Assembly (NCBI RefSeq): GCF_029931775.1
Contig: NC_079318.1
Span: 30,146,159-30,210,158, forward strand
Direction: 5' to 3'
Origin: Euleptes europaea
Lineage: Eukaryota > Chordata > Lepidosauria > Squamata > Sphaerodactylidae
DNA: 64,000 nt
Part shown: positions 23,251 to 32,727 of the stretch, piece by piece
How positions within the stretch are numbered: the stretch's first letter is position 1
Layout: each line of letters opens with the position of its first letter
Notes under the pieces: model-generated
What the model was told of the DNA's origin: nothing
Databases searched by the model: none
Seen by the model: only the letters and a program-made list of their open reading frames with translations
Position numbers and translations under genes: made by a program

Positions 23251-23468
23251 TGGGTTGCCAGCTCTGGGTTGGGAAATACCTGGAGATTCTGGGGGTAAAT
23301 CTGGGGAGGATGGGGTTTGGGGAGGGGAGGGACCTCCGTGGATTATAATGGCATAGAGTCTACCCTCCAGAGCAGCCATTTTCTCCAGGGGAACTGATCT
23401 TGATCTACTAGAGATCAATCTGTAATAGTAGGAGATCTCCAGGTTCCACCTGGAGGTTGGCAACCCTA
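23251..23468 (+). mobile_element. hAT-like MITE (TAGGGTTGCC family), 218 bp
   Basis: Ends TGGGTTGCCAGCTCTGGG and GAGGTTGGCAACCCTA, flanked by CTGTGAAA (23243-23250) and CTGTGAAC (23469-23476), 7 of 8 matching. It forms the right part of the cluster that begins at 22981. Confidence 0.85.
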
Positions 23469-23476
23469 CTGTGAAC

Positions 23477-24289
23477 ACACTGGTATCCTGTGCAAATATA
23501 ACAAAGAACAAGGACAAAATTAATACAGAGTGAAAGGATAGGAGGGAAGGAAGAAAGAGAGAGATCTAGGCTTTAAGTATAGCCTTTGCACATAAATGTA
23601 GTACTTTGACTGTGTCCAGACAGTGTAAGTCTGGATACACTGTAAGTGCTAGCCCCTTTGCATATTTTTTATTTATTTCTTCTTGACATCAAAATAATTT
23701 CTCCAGTGTCTGTGTAAAAAAGTCTCTGACAGACTGCCACTGATAAAGCATGTTTGATTTGGTTGTCACCCTTTGTGGGAGGCCTCACATAGTTGAGGCC
23801 TTTTTGAGGTAGGGGACATGTAATCAGAGCCAACTTGGTCCGACCAACCATCAACATTCAGTGGATCAAGCATAAGGGTTTTTTGAAAGACGGGGCTCAC
23901 CCAGTCCTGTCCGGAGGGATATACCTTCCAACAAAAAATGGCTGCTTCTACAGCTACTTATTGGGCTTTTGAAGAAGACTCCTCACTCGCGTGGATGAGC
24001 AATCTCCTTCACAAGAGCTGCCTTGGTCATCATGACTTCGACTGGCTCCAATATCACCTCGCCCAGAAAACCTGCTCTGAAACTGAAGGTCACCCCGAGT
24101 AGAGGCTTCGTTTCCCCACACCATGACCATCTCTTTAAATCAGATTTTTAATGATTATAATAAACTACTGTTCACAGGATGTTATTTGCCACCAAAATAA
24201 ATGTTTTCTGTGCCGCATTTTTCTTGCATTTTTCTTGTATTTAGCTCTTTTCCTCACTTTGGAAGCTAATTTGCATGGCATCATGCTAT
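23477..24289. other. Unassigned sequence
   Basis: No recognised gene or repeat. Confidence 0.4.
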
Positions 24290-24735
24290 GTGCCCCAGAT
24301 ACGAAGGGAGCCCCCAGACTTTGAGGAACCAGTTTGCCAATCAGCTCTTTCCATCAGTCCTCGGAAACGCTGAATGTCTGAACCTGAAAACGATGGACAG
24401 CTCGGCTTGCAAATGCCTGGAGGATGGGGCTCTTTGCGGGCCCATAAAATTGGACCCCCTGTCCCAACATTCACCAAATGTGGTGTCCGTCTAAGGAGAG
24501 TCCCTTGCAGCTATGCTGCAAATTTGGTGACTCTACCTCCAAAAATGTCCCTACAGGAGCTTCAGAAAAGTCCCCATAGACTATAACGGACCTGAATGTT
24601 TCGGTAAACCCAGAAATCCAAAATACTGCTTTACCGGTATGGGTATTTGGCTTATTCTGGGTTTACCGGAAAAAATCGGGTCCAATAAGCACAAACCCAA
24701 AATTTACCGATTTTCTTTTTGCACGACCCTAATTA
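24290..24735 (-). mobile_element. Unclassified interspersed element fragment
   Basis: A block with GCGGGCCCATAAAATTGGAC, then GCAGCTATGCTGCAAATTTG and CTCTACCTCCAAAAATGTCC, followed by a short palindromic area around TTTACCGG and the end TTTTGCACGACCCTAAT. The middle part resembles 39690-39805 inside another element. It is read as a decayed interspersed repeat; class not assigned. Confidence 0.5.
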
Positions 24736-25884
24736 TGGCCATTGCCAAAAGGAGAAAAAGCTCGTTGGATGGATAAATTACAGCTGTTGGCATACCCTAA
24801 ATTCTTCCCAGCCATCAAGTGATCTTACCAAGACTGTTGTCAAAAAAACACCGCATCACAATACCACATGCATCACAATGCCATATACTGCTTGATTTCA
24901 TGACTATAGGCAAACGTGCAATTTTGTTTCATAACAAAGTAGGCAATTTCAGAGGGATGTTTTTGTTTAGCTTCACAGTTGTCTGCTGCTAACTTGTTTT
25001 ATCAAGTGAGAATAAAGTTCATTTTCAAATCTGTACATGTATACTGCAAAACAGGTAAGAGAGCATGTTTTTATATATAACTTGTCTGAATGGGGAAACA
25101 TTGAGAAAATGGCTTCTAAAAATAATTACTTCTGATCTGGAATTCCTCCCTTAGTTCCCAATATGTGGATGTTCTCTATGTACTCAGGGAAAAGGGAAAT
25201 GATGAAGCAGCTTTATGCCAATTCCGGTTTTTGGCCCCTCCAGTGGTATTTCTGCTGTGACTGGTAGTGTTACCGCACCCCCACAAACACATGAACACAT
25301 TCAGATTAACGTGGGGAATTAGCTTGCGTGTTTGTGCAGGGCACAAACCAGGATCTTTTACCTAAAGAGGTGGCCGTGAGTAGCAAGTCTTTAGTAGGAA
25401 AAGGATGGCAGAGATCTGATTTAAAAGGATCACAGAGTTTATTGAAGGATTTTGTGCAATAGTGTGTGGGGGGAGGGACGTATCCTAAGTAAATACTAAA
25501 GCAAGGCACAAACACATTCCTTATCCCAATTAATATAGTAACAACTTACAGATATTCAGCAGAGCTACTCCAGTCTGGAGAAGGAGTAGCCAAAAGTGTG
25601 GAAAATGCAGAATAGTGGTTTGGAAAATAGAGGGGAATAGATAAGAGGGAGAGCAAAGATTGCCTGTTCTATTCTGCAAACGAATCCAGTGTATGTTAGG
25701 AGTCTTTTGCAGTTCAGCTGGTATCCAGGATCAGATTATCTTTTTCTGGTTCTAAAGCCAGGTTAGTTATACTGTTTTTGGCCCATAATCAAGAGAAAAC
25801 TATAGAACTGACTAAACAGCACCAGGAAGGTCAGGTGTTTTTTTTTATTAAATTATGATTCAGGATTACAAAAGTTGAAGATAT
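24736..25884. other. Unassigned sequence
   Basis: No recognised gene or repeat. Confidence 0.4.
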
Positions 25885-26102
25885 TAAGGTGAGTCGTGTA
25901 TTGGGAAGACAAGAGTCACTGGAAAAGATAATCATGTTAGGAAAAGTTGAAGGCTGCAGGAAAAGAAGAAGACCCAACAAGAAGACTCTGTAAAGGAAGC
26001 CACGGCCCTCAGTTCGCAAGACCTGAGCAAGGCTGTTAATGACAGGACATTTTGGAGGACATTGATTCATAGGGTCGCCATGGGCACTTAACACACACAC
26101 GC
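25885..26102 (+). mobile_element. BovB LINE 3' end fragment
   Basis: Encodes QESLEKIIMLGKVEG, then decayed KEATALSSQDLSKAVNDRTF and WRTLIHRVAM. This is the BovB/RTE ORF2 terminus, ending in ACACAC repeats. It shares its coding end with the opposite-strand copy at 26866-27530. Confidence 0.85.
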
Positions 26103-26517
26103 ATGTTTTGGGCAGGAGTTTTGGGGACAATGGGAAGCTTTGAGTTGGAGGTTCCAGACTGTCACAGGACATTTAACATCTGAATTGTGTCAATGGTCAG
26201 TGATTGCATCTCATGTAAAAGACAATACAGGGAGAGGCATCTTTGTCTTCTTGTCTGGTGTGGCTTAATTGCTGTTGGCCCACCCTGATTTCTCCCAGAG
26301 AGGCTTCTTTGGAAGCACCACTTTGGTCTTTGTCCCAGGCTCCTCTGCTGTGTTCACTGCTACAAGGTTCCCTGTTAGACACAAAACATGGCCGTGCTCC
26401 CCTTGCTTGGTGTGTGCGTCTTGGGACTTGCTCATGGTATTACTCTGGCAGTACATCCATTCAGGCGGGGGGCAGGGTGTGCAGATGAAAGAGGGGGCTG
26501 GCAACAGTAGAGGGTCT
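26103..26517. other. Unassigned sequence
   Basis: Open frames on both strands here have no recognised domain. Confidence 0.4.
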
Positions 26518-26525
26518 CCAGGTTC

Positions 26526-26712
26526 TAGGGTTACCAACCTTCATGGAATCTCATGGAATTACAACAGATCTCCAGGTGATAGAAATCAGTTTCCCTGGAG
26601 CAAATGGCTGCTTTAGAAGGTGGACTCTATAGCATTATAGCCCACTGAGGTCCCTCCCCATGCTCCACCTCCAAATTTCCAGGTATTTCCCAAGCAGGTG
26701 TTGGCAATCCTA
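26526..26712 (-). mobile_element. hAT-like MITE (TAGGGTTGCC family), 187 bp, perfect target duplication
   Basis: Starts TAGGGTTACCAACCTTC and ends TGTTGGCAATCCTA. CCAGGTTC flanks it at 26518-26525 and 26713-26720, matching 8 of 8. This is one of the two clearest copies for defining the family ends. Confidence 0.9.
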
Positions 26713-26734
26713 CCAGGTTCTCAGGAAAAGAAGG

Positions 26735-26846
26735 GCCTTTCTCATCACCTGTTTCCTAAGATCCTTTCACTGGGGATCTCAGAGACTGTACTAGAGACCT
26801 TCTGCATCAAAATATGTGCACTACTAATGAGCCATTGCTCTCTCAA
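26735..26846 (-). mobile_element. Old tRNA-derived SINE fragment, minus strand
   Basis: Reads CACTGGGGATCTCAGAGACT, then GAGACCTTCTGCATCAAAAT and AATGAGCCATTGCTCTC, the reverse of the SINE at 2441-2660 (head end). Strongly diverged. Confidence 0.6.
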
Positions 26847-26865
26847 CCCGTTGAGGAGCATTGTG

Positions 26866-27530
26866 TGTGTGTGTTAAGTGCAGTCAAGTCGCTTCCGACT
26901 CATGGCGACCCTATGAATGAAAGTCCTCCAAAATGTCCTATCTTTGACAGCCTTGCTCAGATCTTGCAAATTGAAGGCTGTGGCTTCCTTTATTGAGTCA
27001 ATCCATCTCTTCTTGGGTCTTCCTCTTTTCCTGTTGCCCTCAACTTTTCCTAGCATGACTGTCTTTTCCAGTGACTCTTGTCGTCTCATGACGTGACCAA
27101 AATACGACAGCCTCAGTTTAGTCATTTTAGCTTCTAGGGTCAGTTCAGGCTTGATTTGATCTATAACCCACCGATTTGTTTTTTTGGCAGTCCACGGAAT
27201 CCGCAACACTTTCCTCCAACACCACATTTCAAAGGAATCTATTTTCTTCCTATCAGCTTTTTTCACTGTCCAGCTTTCACACCCATACATAGTAATAGGG
27301 AATATGATGGCATGAATTAATCTAGTCTTGGTGGCCAGTGACACATCCTTACACTTCAAAAAATTTTCTAGCTCCTTCATGGCTGCCCTTCCCAGTCTCA
27401 GTCTCCTTCTGATTTCTTGGCTGCAGCCTCCCTTTTGGTTGATGGTGGAGCCAAGGAATAGAAAGTCTTGAACAATTTCACGGGGCATTACCTTGCTTTT
27501 ATTCCTAGAACCCGGAGACCTTTCATAAAA
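26866..27530 (-). mobile_element. BovB LINE ORF2 C-terminal region with intact reading frame
   Basis: The minus strand keeps one open frame of 204 codons (26874-27488). In order it shows FLFLGSTINQKGGCSQEIRR, LATKTRLIHAIIFPITMYGC, ESWTVKKADRKKIDSFEMW, CWRKVLRIPWTAKKTNRW, YFGHVMRRQESLEKT and GKVEGNRKRGRPKKRW. This is the post-RT region of BovB (RTE clade). A 5'-truncated insert, quite well preserved. The tail on the low side is GTGTGTGTGTTAAG. BovB is known to be abundant in squamates. Confidence 0.95.
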
Positions 27531-27584
27531 ATCAATCCTTTCTTGTGAACCAAGTTGAAGAAGCTATATTGTACATGAGCCAAC

Positions 27585-28090
27585 TTGGCTCCAAAGCTTA
27601 ATGTTGTCAAAGCTTATTTGCCTCGCTCACCGAAGGGGGGAGCAAAAGGAACTGGGATGACACCTGCACCGCTGTTAGTGCCACTTGCGCCGGCTAAAAT
27701 GGCACTAACACTGGCGCAGGGCCACTTGTGTCGGTGCTGGGGAGCTGTGCCACAGCACCACAAATGGGTGCTGCTGCAGCTGCCGTAGCAGCATTTCCCT
27801 GGAGCAAGGGCTCACACCAGAACCCAAAAGGGCATTCCCAGGGGCGCAGCTGACTTTAGTCAGCTCCCTGAGCCCTTGCGCTCCGGGAACAACCTCCTTT
27901 GCTGGCATGAACTTGCACCTGCAAAAAGGGAGGTACGGCCCCATGAAACTGCATGGAGCAGTGTCACAGGGTTTTGAGAAAATACCATTTTCGGCTTGCT
28001 GCACTGAGTCAGCAAGCCACTCAGGAGGCGGCGCGGCAATGCTGTCCCCGGGCCTGCCCCAACTATCCCCCCTTATGATTGCGCTGTAAA
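27585..28090. repeat. GC-rich block, probable unclassified repeat
   Basis: About 500 bp of raised GC with locally repeated words (GTTAGTGCCACTTGCGCCGG and GCACTAACACTGGCGCAGGG are partly inverted to each other). No domain in any frame. Probably a nonautonomous element; ends not found. Confidence 0.35.
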
Positions 28091-28669
28091 TCTCCTTTCT
28101 CCTTCATTGCCAGTAATAACTGTACAAGTGTGCATAATGTACTTTATATTTTCCATTCAGCTACAGAGATGAAGTCACAAGCAGTGTAGCAAAAGGTGTG
28201 TAAGAGGAGGGAATCTTTCAAGCATTTTAACCAGGAGAGTGGATCAACAGCGTGTCATTAGAAAAGCAATAGCACTGCAATAGCTTGAAATTAAAAAAAA
28301 AGTCCTCTTCAAATCATTATCATTTTAACCACTATACATTTCTGCTTACACTGATTCCTAAATATCATTTATGGTATCACAAGCACCCGATATTCATTAC
28401 ATTCAGCGTTATTTCAGTACACCAACCAAGACAACAAGAAATAATTGGTTTTAGCTGTGAAAAATTAGAGGATATAAATGGATCATTCAATGAATGGAGC
28501 ATTATCTGTGGCTCTAGGGATTCTCTTTCAAATGCTATTTTGAATTCAAACAAGCTGGTACTAGTTTTGATCTGTAAAATAGTTTGTGTTAGAAAGCTTA
28601 CTACAGTAGTTTTGCCTCGGGCCTTATAAAATAGAGATCGTTCCTATGACCATGAGCCTGGAGATAAAG
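28091..28669. other. Unassigned sequence
   Basis: No recognised repeat. An open frame at 28285-28629 has no known domain and is judged accidental. Confidence 0.4.
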
Positions 28670-28831
28670 TGTAGTAAAAATATTGTCGAAGGCTTTCACG
28701 GTCAGAGTTCATTGGTTCTTGTAGGTTATCTGGGCTGTGTAACCGTGGTCTTGGAATTTTCTTTCCTGACGTTTCGCCAGCAACTGTGGCCGGCATCTTC
28801 ATTTATTAAAGGAGTCACTGATAGGATGGAG

Positions 28832-29293
28832 AAACTTTTGAAAAAACATAACCTACAAACAGTGTTTAAACCCACCAAGAAAATACAACAAATGCTACGA
28901 TCAGCAAAAGACAAAAGAGACCCCCTCACCTCTGCAGGAGTATATCGTATACCTTGCAGCTGTGGAGAAGTTTACATCGGGACCACAAAACGCAGCATAC
29001 AAACAAGGATAAAAGAACATGAAAGATACTGCAGACTTGGCCAGCCTGAGAAATCAGCAGTGGCTGAACATGGACTGACACAAACAGTACACAGGGTCTT
29101 ATTCCAAGACACTGAAAGACTGGACAATTCTACCAACTATTTTGTCAGATTGCACAGAGAAGCCATTGAAATTCATAAACATCAGCACAACTTTAACAGA
29201 AAAGAGGAGAGTTTAACAATGAATAAGGCTTGGCTTCCTGCCCTGAAAAACCTCCAGACAAAGACAACATTCAACAATAGCCATACAGATTAG
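28832..29293 (+). CDS. GIY-YIG endonuclease domain of a Penelope-like element (partial)
   Basis: About 150 codons of the C-terminal endonuclease of a Penelope-like retroelement. The signature pair GVYRIPCSC and VYIGTTKRS form the GIY and YIG halves, and the downstream TRIKEHE holds the expected Arg and the HREAIEIHKH segment holds the catalytic-type Glu. The domain nicks target DNA during retrotransposition in this family. The frame is open across the whole domain, but the polymerase core is absent, so this copy could not move by itself. It is not a host gene. Confidence 0.9.
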   Translation, partial: KLLKKHNLQTVFKPTKKIQQMLRSAKDKRDPLTSAGVYRIPCSCGEVYIGTTKRSIQTRIKEHERYCRLGQPEKSAVAEHGLTQTVHRVLFQDTERLDNSTNYFVRLHREAIEIHKHQHNFNRKEESLTMNKAWLPALKNLQTKTTFNNSHTD

Positions 29294-29495
29294 TTTTGGA
29301 TTACACACATTAACAGATCACTTCAGGATACAATGGTTCCATATTAACATACCATACCCTCATTAGCACATTATCTTGATACTTACAGGACAATACTTTT
29401 GCAGGACAATACTCAGCTCAAACCCAACCCCTTTCTGACTATATATTACTCTTCCTACACCCTTGACACTGAGAGACACTGTCCTTCAATGTTAC

Positions 29496-29538
29496 TCCTC
29501 TGAAGATGCCGGCCACAGTTGCTGGCGAAACGTCAGGA
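29496..29538 (+). ncRNA. Hammerhead-ribozyme-like motif in the Penelope-like element 3' end
   Basis: A core CTGAAGA (29500-29506) fits the CUGANGA box. Stem II is GCCGGC (29508-29513) against GCTGGC (29521-29526) with a 7-base loop. GAAA (29527-29530) follows, then C and the cleavage triplet GTC (29532-29534). Stem I is TCCT (29496-29499) with AGGA (29535-29538). Hammerheads with very short stem III are known from Penelope-like elements. Departures from a canonical core: one extra T (29507) before stem II and almost no stem III. Activity is not shown by sequence. Confidence 0.6.
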
Positions 29539-29689
29539 AAGAAAATTCCAAGACCACGGTTACACAGCCCGGATAACCTACAAGAACCAATGTAGTAAAA
29601 ATAGCTTCTTCCTATGGAGCCAATCCAGAAATCCCTGTACATCGAAGTATCAAGATACTCTGGATAAACTGCTGGACAGAATATTAGTT

Positions 29690-30055
29690 AATATTTATTT
29701 ATTTACAAATTTTATACCCCACCTTTCTGCCCTCATCAGGGGCACCAAGGCAGCTAACAGATGGAAAACATGCATCATAAAATAACATCTTAAAAATGAT
29801 TAAAACAGACCAAACCAAAACATTATTAAAATAATTAAAACCAAAGCTAACACACACAAGCATAAAAACAACAATTAAAGCATAGGGCAGGAAGGAGGGA
29901 TCACTGAGAGAATGCCAAACAAAACAAAAAAGTCTTCAACTGCTGGCCGAACATAGCAACAGAAAGGAGGCCGCAGAGAAGGGTCAGGGTAGTCTTCCTG
30001 GTGAGAGAATTCTGGAGTTTTGGTGCCACGGTCAACTTCCTAATCTCTGAAGGGA
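29690..30055 (-). mobile_element. L2/CR1-like LINE 3' end
   Basis: Reverse sense reads GGCACCAAAACTCCAGAATT, CTCTCACCAGGAAGACTACC and so on, the decayed 'APxLWNSLxxxLR' end of a LINE ORF2. A 3' UTR with AATAAATAAATATT follows at the low side. Confidence 0.65.
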
Positions 30056-30063
30056 GGGGCACT

Positions 30064-30155
30064 TAGTGTTGCCACCCTCCAGGCACTAGCTTGAGATCTC
30101 CAGCTTTTACAACTGATCTCCAGCCCATAGAGATCAGCTCACCTGGAGAAAACTG
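30064..30155 (-). mobile_element. Truncated hAT-like MITE (TAGGGTTGCC family)
   Basis: TAGTGTTGCCACCCTCCAGG through AGATCAGCTCACCTGGAGAA; the other half is missing. Confidence 0.7.
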
Positions 30156-30749
30156 CAGTAGGCATGGGAGCGAGTTGGAGGTATGGTTTACTATGCCTGG
30201 CAATAGCCTGCCAGTGGACAAAAGGTGTGATTGCTTCCTGATTAGATAAGTTTTTGAAAGAGAAAGAAACAGAGGGTGGAGGAATGTTACTTATAGAAAA
30301 GGAGATGAAGGGAGATGGCTTGGGAGATCTTTCCCAGGAAGCAGAGATGCGACTCAGAAGGGTTCAACTGTCCCTAATTTACAACTAAGAAGAGGTTAGT
30401 TGGGCATCTAGCTATGATAAGGGACTTTTCTAGGCTTATCAACTGCAGGGAAATAACTTTAACAAATGTTGATGAACTCAGGATCCTTCCATTGTCCTTT
30501 GGAGCACACCTGGCATTAGGCTGGGGGGGGGGCCATTTAGACATGCTTGGCCTGGTCGGCTTCCAGAGCTATCCCAAAATGGGTGCTAGCAAACTTCCAT
30601 TTTGTTTCTGGCAGCACAGCAGAGCCCGGCTCTAGTGTATTCACTCTGGTCCTGCTCACCTCACCAAGGTGTGCCAGGGAGGCTAGGGCTGGCAGGTGAC
30701 CCTAACAGTTGCACTGGTGGTGCCAGCAGGGCCGATTTGGGTTCTGGGA
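30156..30749. other. Unassigned sequence
   Basis: No recognised gene; may include decayed upstream CR1. Confidence 0.35.
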
Positions 30750-32465
30750 TCATGGGCTAAGTTTTCTGGGAAATGGCCTCCTAGCACAAGATGGACTTCG
30801 CCTATCAAGGTTGGGGAAGAATGTGTCTGGCAGAAACCTGGGGAGATTCGTCAGGAGGGCTTTAAATTGACACCACAGAGGGAAGGTGACAGCCAACATA
30901 CGGATTTCAATGAAGGAGAGCAAGGAGCAGAGGCCCACCTCGGAGGGCCAGGTCAAATGGAGCTATGGGTGACTTCAATTTCCCTGATGTGTGTTTGGAG
31001 ACAAACTCTACTAAACATCCACAGTCACACAACTTCCTGACTTGCCTGGCCAACAATTTTCTTTTTCAAATAGTGGAGGAAGCTACAAGGGGCTCGGCCA
31101 TACTCAGCTTAATATTAACCAACAGGCAAGAATCGGTAGAGGGAGTGAAGGTGGTGAAGAAGTGACCATGTCCTCCTAGAATTCCTTTTGCTGTGGGGGA
31201 TGAAGGAAGTTCATAGCCAGAAGTATATGTTAGATTTTATTAGGGCAGAATGCTGGAAGAGAAAGGAGCAAATGAAGGTTGGGCTCTCCTAAAACAAGAG
31301 CTCTTGCAAGCCCAAGTCATCACTATTCCAACAAGACAGAAACATGGTAGGGTATCCAAGAAGCCAATGTGGACAAATAGAGAATTCCATGATGAGCTAA
31401 GGAAGAAAAGGAAATGTTCAAGAAATGGAGGCAAGGACATACCTCTAAAGAAGAGTATTTGAGGGTTGCAAGGCACTGTCGGTCATCCATCACATAGGCC
31501 AAAGCTCAGAGTGAGCGGAGGCTGGCCAGAGAAACTCGCTACAACAAGAAAAGCTTCTTCCGATATGTGAGCAGCAAGCACAAGTTAAAAGAGGTGATAG
31601 ACCAGAGGTGGATCTACTGTGAAGCTAATGAAGCTTAAGCTTCAGGGCCCCTAATCCCAAAGGGGCCCCCTGAAACAACTTTTTTTAATGTGAATTTCTC
31701 AACAAAATCGATGGAGTTTTTTAGCGACAGAATCATAAGCCAATGGGTTGAAGTACTTAATACTGACTTTAGAATATGCTCTAATACCCATTTCATATGG
31801 CCTGAAAATGTCCCTGTAATTGGTCAAATTTCAAAATTTTGTCAGGGGCTTGCAGCACTCGAACCCCCAGCTGTAAGGGCTCACTGAGCTCACCAGAATC
31901 TATTCATAGCCTACATTTTGGCAGCTGGATCCTCGAATCCGTTGTTGATGCACGGCTTAATAGTTCTATAGTTTTATTCCATCACTGTATGGCCCATTTT
32001 CAAGGACTCCATCCCACCACTCTGTTCTTCACCATTTGCTTGCAAGGGCAGCAAGGCCCTTTGGACCTTGCTGGATGTTGCCCTGTTGTTGCTGGTTACG
32101 ATGGGGCCCCCATAATAGTTCAAGCTTCAGGGCCCCAAAAATGTAGGTCCGCCACTGTGATACACCTACTATTGGGTGAAAATGGAGAAACTCTGATAGA
32201 GGACAGAGAGAAAGCAGAAAGGCTCAATATCTATTTTGCCTCCGTTTCCCCCCCCCCCCCAAAGAAGAGAACAGGCTCATTTAGAGATGGTCACAGGCAA
32301 GGCACGACATCTGAGCTGCTGGTTGACATGGACAGAGAGATTGCTGAAAGGTACTTGGCTGCACTGGATGAGTACAAATCCCAAAGGCCAGATAGTATGC
32401 ACCCGAGAGTGCTCAAAGAACTTTATAGAGAGCTTGCAGAGCCTTTGTCCATCACTTTCAGGACA
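30750..32465 (+). mobile_element. CR1 LINE, internal ORF2 region, interrupted by a hAT element
   Basis: In order: decayed 5' part (RLGKNVFGQK-like at about 30800), endonuclease end [20 protein letters not shown] and [20 protein letters not shown] (30965-31160), the linker with KKPMWTNREFHDELRKKRK (to 31462), RRLARETRYNKKSFFRYVSS-like sequence to about 31590. The hAT insert then lies at 31603-32157. CR1 resumes with GENGETLIEDREKAERLNIY and ERYLAALDEYKSQRPDSMHP, VLKELYRELAEPLSITF. The rest of the RT is missing. Decayed by several frame changes. Confidence 0.88.
31603..32157. mobile_element. hAT-like DNA transposon, 555 bp, inside CR1
   Basis: Terminal inverted repeats are CAGAGGTGGATCTACTGTG and, reversed, CAGTGGCGGACCTACATTT. 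The flanks are TGATAGAC (31595-31602) and TGATACAC (32158-32165), an 8-bp duplication with one mismatch. Subterminal arms repeat AGCTTCAGGGCCCC in inverse orientation. No complete transposase: two short frames inside show no clear domain. Nonautonomous or deleted hAT. CR1 reads on across it when it is removed. Confidence 0.88.
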
Positions 32466-32468
32466 TAC

Positions 32469-32605
32469 CAGCCTTCAAGCCTTGGTTTCTGTCCCTAAAA
32501 GTGAGGGGACAGGGCCCTTTCCAGGGCTGCCTTCAAGCCAGCCTTCAAGCCTTGGTTTCTGTCCCTAAAAGTGAGGGGACAGGGCCCTTTCCAGGGCTGC
32601 TTTGG
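32469..32605. repeat. 70-bp tandem duplication, two copies
   Basis: A unit beginning CAGCCTTCAAGCCTTGGTTT starts at 32469 and again at 32539. The two copies are identical over the compared stretch, including AAAAGTGAGGGGACAGGGCC. Very recent duplication, or an assembly artefact. Confidence 0.92.
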
Positions 32606-32727
32606 CATTTGCAGGAGGTTTCATGGGAAGAGTCCTGGCAGCAACCACCAGGTGACTTGCTATCATGCTTCCATGACTCACCCAGGCCCGACTGCTCTCT
32701 ACTGTTTAACAGCAGCTACCCCACAAA

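Larger units (their letters stand above)
28683..29590 (+). mobile_element. Penelope-like element, 5'-truncated, with 13-bp target duplication
   Basis: A 908-bp insertion flanked by TGTAGTAAAAATA at 28670-28682 and 29591-29603. It codes for the end of a Penelope-like polymerase. A linker starts IKGVTDRMEKLLKKHNLQ, and a GIY-YIG endonuclease follows with SAGVYRIPCSC, GEVYIGTTKRSIQTRIKEHE and HREAIEIHKHQHNFNRKEE, stopping at 29293. The reverse-transcriptase part is missing. The 3' end (29500-29590) reappears inverted at the 5' end (about 28711-28801), the arrangement described for pseudo-LTRs of this group. The left copy carries about 28 extra outer bases. Confidence 0.93.

Noticed and set aside
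25261-25290. Second copy of the GTTACCGCAC palindromic MITE
   Set aside because: Only the 10-bp end word matches; no arm or partner end.
26874-27488. 204-codon minus-strand frame as a host gene
   Set aside because: It is the BovB ORF2 C-terminal region.
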